This document shows positions 1 to 5,108 of a DNA stretch of 6,679 bases, piece by piece. Location of the stretch: assembly GCA_002358955.1 (NCBI GenBank), contig DEPV01000088.1:2068-8746 (forward strand). The letters are read 5' to 3'. The notes beneath the pieces are model-generated. The model worked only from the letters and a program-made list of their open reading frames with translations, was not told the DNA's origin and did not search any database. Each line of letters opens with the position of its first letter. Position 1 is the first letter of the stretch. A program made the translations under genes and the position numbers. The DNA comes from Erysipelothrix sp. UBA3383. GTDB lineage: Bacteria; Bacillota_I; Bacilli_A; Erysipelotrichales; Erysipelotrichaceae.

Positions 1-2
1 GT

Positions 3-35
3 GATCGTGCAGCAGGACCGGGTTACTATAACTAA
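3..35 (+). CDS. Possible 3' end of an upstream gene (partial)
   Basis: Reading from base 3 gives ten codons (DRAAGPGYYN) followed by TAA at 33-35. The stop lies about 20 bases before a strong hairpin terminator, where a gene end is expected, and the codons (CGT, GCA, GGA) resemble those of the other genes here. Ten residues are too few to identify a family. In many Firmicutes the genes before ctpA are ftsE, ftsX and a cell-wall hydrolase, but nothing in these residues confirms any of them. Another plus-strand frame stays open through the terminator hairpin to base 126, which makes it less plausible as a gene. Confidence 0.3.
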   Translation, partial: DRAAGPGYYN

Positions 36-55
36 TATTCAAAATAGAGAAGTAC

Positions 56-87
56 AAAAAAAAGCCAGGATGATAAGTCCTGGCTTT
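56..87 (-). terminator. Rho-independent terminator of the LOG gene, possibly bidirectional
   Basis: AAAGCCAGGA (61-70) pairs perfectly with TCCTGGCTTT (78-87) around a 7-base loop. On the minus strand the stem runs into eight consecutive T residues (complement of the A run 56-63), a textbook intrinsic terminator 20 bases after the LOG stop codon. On the plus strand the stem ends in TTTAGTGT, a weaker T tract, so it may also stop transcription of the gene thought to end at base 35. Confidence 0.9.
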
Positions 88-106
88 AGTGTATTTATAA
101 GTGTGA

Positions 107-643
107 TTACTGAAGAAGACGTTTGATAAATGGTTCAAACTCATCTTCAAAAATGATTTTCTCGCTCATTTCCTGGGGAATAAATGCCATATCTGTAGCA
201 TGATTTATATATTGTTTAATGCCATCGTAGAAGCCGTTGATGTTTAAGAATCCGTAAGACTTATCAAGGACACCAATTTGCCCTAAGGTTATGACTTCAA
301 AGATTTCATCCATCGTGCCACAGCCCCCTGGAAAGGCAATGAAATGATCGGCCATCTCAATGAGCTTGGTTTTACGGCTGGGCATATCTTCAACAAGGTG
401 CATTTCACTGAGGCCTTCATGAAGAAATTCTTGATCGACTAAAACTTGAGGCATGACACCAACCACATAGCCACCTTGTTCAAGCATGCGATCTGCAATG
501 ACTCCCATGATGCCAACAGTAGCGCCACCATAAAGCAGTTTGATCTTGTTTTCAACAAAGTAATCAGCTAACTTGATAGATTCTTCTTTAAACTTGGGAT
601 CATTGGGCATGCGTGATCCACAGTATACAGCGATTGATTTCAT
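107..643 (-). CDS. LOG family protein (TIGR00730), probable nucleoside 5'-monophosphate phosphoribohydrolase
   Basis: This encodes a 178-residue cytosolic protein of the Rossmann-like LOG / 'lysine decarboxylase-like' family. Characterised members hydrolyse the N-glycosidic bond of cytokinin riboside or purine monophosphates to free base and ribose 5-phosphate; despite old names they are not lysine decarboxylases. Visible hallmarks are the N-terminal strand (SIAVYCGSR, 3-11), the glycine-rich YGGATVGIMG (38-47), the RK pair at 90-91, and the signature PGGCGTMDE (105-113), whose Glu is the expected catalytic residue. The length is usual for short bacterial members. I chose the ATG at 641-643: it follows GGGAGGT, and the protein starts as the family does. 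An in-frame ATG at 674-676 would add 11 residues but overlaps the predicted -10 box. The natural substrate in this organism is unknown. It appears monocistronic and diverges from ctpA. Confidence 0.93.
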   Translation of the reverse strand: MKSIAVYCGSRMPNDPKFKEESIKLADYFVENKIKLLYGGATVGIMGVIADRMLEQGGYVVGVMPQVLVDQEFLHEGLSEMHLVEDMPSRKTKLIEMADHFIAFPGGCGTMDEIFEVITLGQIGVLDKSYGFLNINGFYDGIKQYINHATDMAFIPQEMSEKIIFEDEFEPFIKRLLQ

Positions 644-647
644 AAAT

Positions 648-654
648 ACCTCCC
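648..654 (-). promoter_or_regulatory. Ribosome binding site that sets the LOG start
   Basis: On the minus strand GGGAGGT lies just before the ATG at 641-643, with five bases between GGAGG and the start codon. It supports the 178-residue product over the longer in-frame start at 676. Confidence 0.85.
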
Positions 655-669
655 GAATGATGATTGCTG

Positions 670-700
670 TTATCATTATATCATCGAAATGTGGTAAACT
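670..700 (+). promoter_or_regulatory. Predicted promoter of the ctpA-uvrB-ANT unit (extended -10)
   Basis: TGGTAAACT (692-700) fits an extended -10 (TGn plus TAAACT, 4 of 6 matches to TATAAT). A TTATCA at 670-675 could be a -35 but the 19-base spacer is long. Transcription would start near 707, shortly before the weak Shine-Dalgarno site at 715-720. The call rests on position and the extended -10; the alternative hexamer TAATAC at 701-706 has no credible -35. Confidence 0.45.
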
Positions 701-703
701 TAA
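675..703 (-). promoter_or_regulatory. Predicted sigma-A promoter of the LOG gene (extended -10)
   Basis: On the minus strand TGATATAAT (675-683) is a perfect TATAAT hexamer with the extended -10 TG. A 17-base spacer separates it from TTAAGT (698-703), a weak -35. Transcription would start near 668 and give a leader of about 25 bases carrying the GGGAGGT site. Its -35 overlaps the predicted -10 of the divergent ctpA promoter. Confidence 0.7.
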
Positions 704-714
704 TACATAGTTAT

Positions 715-720
715 GGTGGT
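715..720 (+). promoter_or_regulatory. Weak ribosome binding site for ctpA
   Basis: GGTGGT lies 7 bases before the ATG at 728. It matches GGAGG only partly, but it favours the start at 728 over the in-frame ATG at 713, which has no purine-rich sequence before it and would almost coincide with the predicted transcript start. Confidence 0.55.
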
Positions 721-727
721 GTATATT

Positions 728-2221
728 ATGGAAAATAATGATAACAAAGTATCGATTAAACTAGAGAGGCACTTATGGCCTGATGAGATTGCTCAAGCAC
801 GTAAAAAACGTCGCATCATTACATTAATTGTAGGATCAATCATCGTGTCATTTGCCTTAGGAATGATTTTATCACCCAAGACCGGGGTTCCCTTTATTGG
901 TGGTAATGATGATAGTTTAAATCGCTTTGAAGCAGTGTACAATGAACTTAAAAACAATTGGTATTTTGGTCGTGAGATGGATGATGTATCCAATGATTTG
1001 ATTGACAATGCTATTTTAGGAATGCTTGATAAGAATGGTGATATTCATACCAGTTATATGACGGCTGATGAGGCACTTGATTTCAGCAGTTCCATTGATC
1101 AAGAATTTGTCGGGATTGGGGTTCAATATACAGGTAATGATATGAATCTTGTTACCCGTGTCTATAAAGAATCACCTGCAGAAAAAGCAGGACTTCAAGA
1201 AGGGGATATCTTTACCCATGTGGATGGAAAATCCATTGAAGGTTTAAACTCCGATGAGATTAGAGAGATGATTGTTGGTGAGGTTGGAACGGAAGTTGTT
1301 TTAACAATTCTGCGTAAGAATGAAGTGATGACATTCCCTATAATTCGAGATGCAGTATCAGCAATTGCATATGGTGAAATTGTTGAAAAGGGTGTTGGTT
1401 ATTTGGAAATTGCATCCTTTGGACGTAACTTAGCTGATGTTGTTAAAGTATATTTGGATGATTTTCTTGCAAAAGGGGCTGATAGCCTGATTATTGATTT
1501 GCGTGATAATGGTGGTGGATACCTGCAAGCGATTAATGATTTATCAGCAATCTTCTTTGAGAACAATGATATTGTTTATTCAGAGGAATTTGTTGATGGG
1601 AAGCAAACCATTTATAATGTGACGAAAAGTCAAAAATCAGAATATGACTTTAAAGAAATCGTTATTTTACAAAATGAATCATCGGCATCAGCGTCTGAAG
1701 TATTTGCAACTGCAATGCGTGAGAATAACAAGACACAAATTATTGGTGTAAAATCTTATGGTAAGGGTTCAGTGCAAACACAAAGACAATTTAGTGATGG
1801 GTCTGTCCTTAAGATTACGATTGCGAAATGGATGACACCATTTGGTAACAGTATTGATAAAGTAGGGATTGAGCCTGATGTAGAAGTCAAACTACACGAT
1901 ATTTTCTACATGCCATATGTTGAAATGGAAGAAGGAGCGAAGGTCCGCTTTGATGCTGTTGATGAGTCTGTGTTCTATATGCAAGAAGCAATGAATTATC
2001 TGGGCATTCATCATGGAAGAACGGATGGTTATTTTGATAATACGACCCTACAGTCTCTCTATCAATTCCAAAGTGAATACAACTTGGATAAACAAGACAG
2101 TATTGATCAAGAAACACTAAAAGCAGCATATTCTGCTGTAGTACGTAAATGGGCAATCGATCGAAAAGTGGACGATGCTCAACTGAATAAAGCAATCGAG
2201 GTGGTAAAAGGTGAGTCATAA
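728..2221 (+). CDS. ctpA: S41 family carboxy-terminal processing serine protease (CtpA/CtpB-like)
   Basis: This encodes a 497-residue membrane-anchored protease with the active domain outside the membrane. A basic cytoplasmic stretch ending in KKRR (about 25-29) precedes one hydrophobic segment (about 28-48). A PDZ domain follows (about 126-207; GIGV start, substrate C-terminus binding), then the S41 core with the strand LRDNGGG (258-264). The Ser-Lys catalytic pair is Ser321 (middle serine of SASASE) and Lys346 in GKGSVQ, with Gln350 assisting; the 25-residue Ser-Lys spacing equals that of Escherichia coli Prc. The C-terminal part (about 416-468: LGIHHGRTDGYFD, then QFQ) resembles a PG_binding_1 peptidoglycan-binding domain. 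Family members trim or degrade proteins from their C-termini; the substrate here is unknown. It is the first gene of the predicted unit, and its last 11 bases overlap uvrB. An in-frame ATG at 713 would add five residues but lacks a ribosome binding site. Confidence 0.95.
   Translation: MENNDNKVSIKLERHLWPDEIAQARKKRRIITLIVGSIIVSFALGMILSPKTGVPFIGGNDDSLNRFEAVYNELKNNWYFGREMDDVSNDLIDNAILGMLDKNGDIHTSYMTADEALDFSSSIDQEFVGIGVQYTGNDMNLVTRVYKESPAEKAGLQEGDIFTHVDGKSIEGLNSDEIREMIVGEVGTEVVLTILRKNEVMTFPIIRDAVSAIAYGEIVEKGVGYLEIASFGRNLADVVKVYLDDFLAKGADSLIIDLRDNGGGYLQAINDLSAIFFENNDIVYSEEFVDGKQTIYNVTKSQKSEYDFKEIVILQNESSASASEVFATAMRENNKTQIIGVKSYGKGSVQTQRQFSDGSVLKITIAKWMTPFGNSIDKVGIEPDVEVKLHDIFYMPYVEMEEGAKVRFDAVDESVFYMQEAMNYLGIHHGRTDGYFDNTTLQSLYQFQSEYNLDKQDSIDQETLKAAYSAVVRKWAIDRKVDDAQLNKAIEVVKGES
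2198..2204 (+). promoter_or_regulatory. Ribosome binding site for uvrB inside ctpA
   Basis: GAGGTGG lies within the last ctpA codons, 6 bases before the GTG at 2211. It supports this non-ATG start and suggests that ribosomes finishing ctpA start uvrB. Confidence 0.75.
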
Positions 2222-4181
2222 ATTCGAATTGGTTTCTAATTTTGAACCTAAAGGGGATCAGGTTAAAGCAATTTCGGAATTAGTGGACGGATTAAACAAA
2301 GGGAAAAAGGAACAAGTCTTACTGGGAGCAACAGGTACCGGTAAAACTTTTACGGTGTCCCAAGTCATTGCTAAGGTCAATAAACCGACCTTAGTTTTTG
2401 TCCATAACAAGACCCTTGCAGGGCAACTCTATTCAGAGTTTAAAGAGTTTTTTCCGAATAATCGTGTTGAATATTTTGTTTCAAACTTCGACTACTATCA
2501 ACCCGAAGCGTATTTACCAGGAAGTGATACCTATATTGAAAAGAGTTCAATGATTAATAATGAGTTGGACATGTTAAGAATGTCTGCTCAAAATAGTATT
2601 CTAGAACGTCGGGATACCATTGTAGTGGCATCGGTTGCTTCAATCTATGCTTCATCAGACCCTCGTTACTATGAGGCGATGTTATTTACGATACGTACGG
2701 GTGAGGAGTTTCCGCGAGAAGATTTAATGATGGAACTTGTCAACCGACAATATAAACGCAATGATATGGAACAAGAACGCGGAACTTTTAGAGTCCGTGG
2801 TGATGTGATTGAAATTGTATTGGGACATACTGAAGAGTTTGTTGTGCGTGTTGAGTATTTTGGAGATGAGATTGATCGCATTGTTGAGATTGATCGTATT
2901 TCAGGTAAAACTCGAGAAGCATACAGGCTGTATCATATCTTTCCTGCTAATGAGTATGCGCGTGATAAAGAGACATTACTGAAAGCTTGTTTAAACATTG
3001 AAAGTGAATTAAAAGATCGATTGGCGTTTTTAAAAACTGAGAATAAATTGGTGGAATACCAACGTTTGGAACAACGCACCAATTATGATTTAGAGTCCTT
3101 AAGAGAGTTTGGTATGTGTTCAGGGATTGAGAACTACTCCATGCATATTGATGGTAGAACACCTGAACAAAGACCTTATACACTCTTTGATTACTTCCCT
3201 GATGATTTTCTCTTTGTAGTGGATGAGTCCCATGTGTCTTTACCTCAAGTTCGAGGGATGTACAATGGGGATCAATCGCGTAAACGAACTTTAGTAGAGT
3301 ATGGATTCCGATTACCCTCAGCCCTGCATAACAGGCCGATGACCTTTGATGAGTTTGAGTCGGTACAAAATCAAACCATCTATGTTTCAGCAACACCAGG
3401 TGATTATGAACTTGAGAAAGTGAATCATGAGATTGTTGAACAGATTATTCGACCAACAGGACTACTTGATCCAACCATTGAAATTAAACCACTGCGTGGT
3501 CAAATCGATGACTTGGTAGAACAAATACGCATTCGTAAAGAGAAGAATGAACGTGTACTTGTTACTACATTAACGGTTAAGATGGCAGAAGACTTAAGTG
3601 CTTATCTGCTTGAAGTTGGTATTAAAGTGGCGCACTTAAACCATGAAACCAAAACCTTAGAACGTACTGAAATTCTTCGTGATTTACGACTTGGTAAATA
3701 TGAAGTTGTAGTAGGTATTAACTTACTAAGAGAGGGTCTTGACTTACCAGAGGTTTCCCTTATCGCAATTTTAGATGCTGATAAAGAAGGGTTTTTAAGA
3801 TCCTATCGTGCACTGACACAGATCGTAGGACGTGCTGCTCGTAATGAGCATGGGCATGTCATTATGTATGCTGATAAGATTACAGACTCAATGCAGAAGA
3901 CAATTGATGAAACACAAAGACGTCGTGAATTACAAGATGCTTATAATAAGAAACATGGTATTACCCCAACAACCATCATTAAAGAAATACGAGATGTGAT
4001 TGCAGGTAAAGAAACACAAGAACTTAGCAAACGCATTAAATCTGGTAAACGTGATAAGAAAGCAGTTGAAGAACTGGTACAAAGACTTGAAGGTGAGATG
4101 CGTGAAGCAGCTGCACTTCTGGACTTTGAACGTGCTGCTCAATTACGAGATATCATTTTAGAAATGAAAGCAGGTCGCTAA
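2211..4181 (+). CDS. uvrB: UvrABC excision nuclease subunit B
   Basis: UvrB receives damaged DNA from UvrA, verifies the lesion with its helicase-like fold and beta-hairpin, and recruits UvrC for incision. The 656-residue length is normal. Order of motifs: N-terminal FELVSNFEPKGDQ (5-17), Walker A GATGTGKT (39-46), beta-hairpin DYYQPEAY (94-101), motif II DESH (338-341), motif III SATPGDYE (393-400), motif IV (about 448-463), motif V GINLLREGLDLPEV (502-515), motif VI QIVGRAARN (537-545), and a C-terminal UVR domain (about 617-652) for UvrA/UvrC contact. The start is GTG, chosen because the protein then begins as the family does and GAGGTGG precedes it; it overlaps the ctpA stop by 11 bases. 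Oddities: Asn92-Phe93 stand where most UvrB have Tyr-Tyr; IYASSDP replaces the usual IYGLG-type turn; LNHETKT replaces the usual LHSDI-type motif. The reading frame is intact, so a working gene is expected. Confidence 0.98.
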   Translation: MSHKFELVSNFEPKGDQVKAISELVDGLNKGKKEQVLLGATGTGKTFTVSQVIAKVNKPTLVFVHNKTLAGQLYSEFKEFFPNNRVEYFVSNFDYYQPEAYLPGSDTYIEKSSMINNELDMLRMSAQNSILERRDTIVVASVASIYASSDPRYYEAMLFTIRTGEEFPREDLMMELVNRQYKRNDMEQERGTFRVRGDVIEIVLGHTEEFVVRVEYFGDEIDRIVEIDRISGKTREAYRLYHIFPANEYARDKETLLKACLNIESELKDRLAFLKTENKLVEYQRLEQRTNYDLESLREFGMCSGIENYSMHIDGRTPEQRPYTLFDYFPDDFLFVVDESHVSLPQVRGMYNGDQSRKRTLVEYGFRLPSALHNRPMTFDEFESVQNQTIYVSATPGDYELEKVNHEIVEQIIRPTGLLDPTIEIKPLRGQIDDLVEQIRIRKEKNERVLVTTLTVKMAEDLSAYLLEVGIKVAHLNHETKTLERTEILRDLRLGKYEVVVGINLLREGLDLPEVSLIAILDADKEGFLRSYRALTQIVGRAARNEHGHVIMYADKITDSMQKTIDETQRRRELQDAYNKKHGITPTTIIKEIRDVIAGKETQELSKRIKSGKRDKKAVEELVQRLEGEMREAAALLDFERAAQLRDIILEMKAGR

Positions 4182-4186
4182 GCGAG

Positions 4187-4192
4187 TAAGGA
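4187..4192 (+). promoter_or_regulatory. Ribosome binding site of the ANT-like gene
   Basis: TAAGGA lies 6 bases before the ATG at 4199, inside the 17-base gap after the uvrB stop. It favours this start over the in-frame ATG five codons later (4214), and its presence right after uvrB argues for one transcript. Confidence 0.7.
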
Positions 4193-4198
4193 TAACTT

Positions 4199-4975
4199 AT
4201 GGAATCAAATACGATGAAGAAAGTAATGGAATTGGCAAACGATGATCGCGTTGTAAGTGTTATTTTAAATGGTTCAAGAACCAATCCCGAAGCAACAATT
4301 GATGAAGATTCGGATTATGATATTCTGATGGGAGTACATAATCTTGCATCTTTTCTTGAAAGTGATGCATGGCTTGATATGTTTGGTGAGATTCTCATCA
4401 TGCAAAAGCCAGAATCAATGGGCAGTGTTGATGCTGGTGTTTCTAAAGACAAAGAAGTTTACTTGATGCAGTTTGTTGATGGGACACGACTAGATCTTAC
4501 CCTGATGCACTCTGAGTTAATACAAGATGCATTGGATCATGATTCTTTATCCGAAATATTAATGGATAAAGAAGGCATTCTTCATGCAGAACCAGCAAGT
4601 GATGCATCCTATCAAGTGAATGATTTAAAACTGGCAGATATTGTGAATGAATTTCTGTGGTTGTCTTTTTATGTTATGAAGGGACGTCGTCGCAATCAGA
4701 TAATGTATGCTCAATCACATCTACAAATGATGCGTGAGGAGTTTATGAATCTTATTGTGTATTTACATCCCGGAAACCCTGGTGCATCTTATAAATATGC
4801 ACAAAGCCATCTGAATGCCTATGATCTTTCACGATTTAAAGAGACCTTTAATGCTGATACCAATATCGGTTTAAAGACATTGTTTGAACTCTTTGAAACC
4901 CAATTGAAGAAAACAGACTTTGATATGACACAATTTATTAAAGTACAATATGCTATAGATTCACAAATATTTTAA
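4199..4975 (+). CDS. ANT(6)/AadK-like nucleotidyltransferase (aminoglycoside 6-adenylyltransferase family)
   Basis: This encodes 258 residues with the nucleotidyltransferase fold of streptomycin 6-adenylyltransferases. Known members transfer AMP from ATP to the 6-hydroxyl of streptomycin. The family pattern is clear: LNGSRTN (23-29), a metal-binding Asp pair in DSDYDI (Asp39, Asp41), WLDMFGE and MQKPESM (58-74), and a third acidic residue in RLDLTL (Asp99). EFLWLSFYVMKG (151-162) matches the C-terminal helical domain of AadE/AadK. It is shorter than AadK as I remember it (about 284 residues); the missing part is mainly the C-terminal tail. Codon use and composition look like the neighbours, so recent transfer is not suggested. 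It lies 17 bases after uvrB and before a terminator, as the last gene of the ctpA unit. Family membership is secure. Whether it modifies streptomycin is not: chromosomal homologues can be weak or serve another substrate. Confidence 0.9.
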   Translation: MESNTMKKVMELANDDRVVSVILNGSRTNPEATIDEDSDYDILMGVHNLASFLESDAWLDMFGEILIMQKPESMGSVDAGVSKDKEVYLMQFVDGTRLDLTLMHSELIQDALDHDSLSEILMDKEGILHAEPASDASYQVNDLKLADIVNEFLWLSFYVMKGRRRNQIMYAQSHLQMMREEFMNLIVYLHPGNPGASYKYAQSHLNAYDLSRFKETFNADTNIGLKTLFELFETQLKKTDFDMTQFIKVQYAIDSQIF

Positions 4976-4986
4976 AACGATTGAAT

Positions 4987-5025
4987 AAAGATAGAGTCTT
5001 CAAATGGTGAGGATTCTATCTTTTT
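4987..5025 (+). terminator. Rho-independent terminator after the ANT-like gene
   Basis: A 15-bp stem (4987-5001 with 5009-5023), including two G-U pairs, closes a 7-base loop (AAATGGT), and the right arm runs into TTTTT (5021-5025). It starts 11 bases after the ANT stop codon and separates the ctpA-uvrB-ANT unit from uvrA. Confidence 0.88.
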
Positions 5026-5081
5026 GAGTATTTATACTGTGTTTTGTTGATAGCGACAGCACACACCAAAGTCATAAAAAG

Positions 5082-5090
5082 TGCTATAAT
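5082..5090 (+). promoter_or_regulatory. Extended -10 promoter of uvrA
   Basis: TGCTATAAT is a perfect TATAAT hexamer with the extended -10 TG. No recognisable -35 lies 16-18 bases upstream (the sequence there is ACACACC-like), so the extended -10 probably carries the promoter. Transcription would start near 5097, leaving a leader of roughly 12 bases. No GAAC-N4-GTTC type LexA box is visible between the terminator and uvrA. Confidence 0.8.
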
Positions 5091-5099
5091 ATTCGAAAT

Positions 5100-5105
5100 G
5101 GAGGA
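5100..5105 (+). promoter_or_regulatory. Ribosome binding site of uvrA
   Basis: GGAGGA lies just before the ATG at 5109, with four bases between GGAGG and the start codon. It begins only a few bases after the predicted transcript start. Confidence 0.85.
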
Positions 5106-5108
5106 CTT

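Noticed and set aside
641..676. A longer LOG protein starting at the ATG at 674-676.
   Set aside because: That ATG overlaps the predicted -10 box, the extra residues are not family-like, and the ribosome binding site lies downstream of it.
1887..2219. Long open frames on the minus strand inside ctpA and uvrB (also 2947-3396).
   Set aside because: They lie wholly opposite well-identified genes, have no ribosome binding site or family motif that I can see, and have compositions typical of shadow frames.
4706..4816. The six residues YAQSHL occur twice in the ANT-like protein (residues 170-175 and 200-205).
   Set aside because: The two copies use different codons and sit in different surroundings, so this is not a recent duplication; it is probably coincidence within a helical domain.
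5026..5081. A possible extra promoter (TATACT at 5033-5038), a TTGATA at 5047-5052, or an operator between the terminator and the uvrA promoter.
   Set aside because: TATACT has no -35 at a suitable distance, TTGATA is 32 bases from the uvrA -10 hexamer, and no clear palindrome is present.
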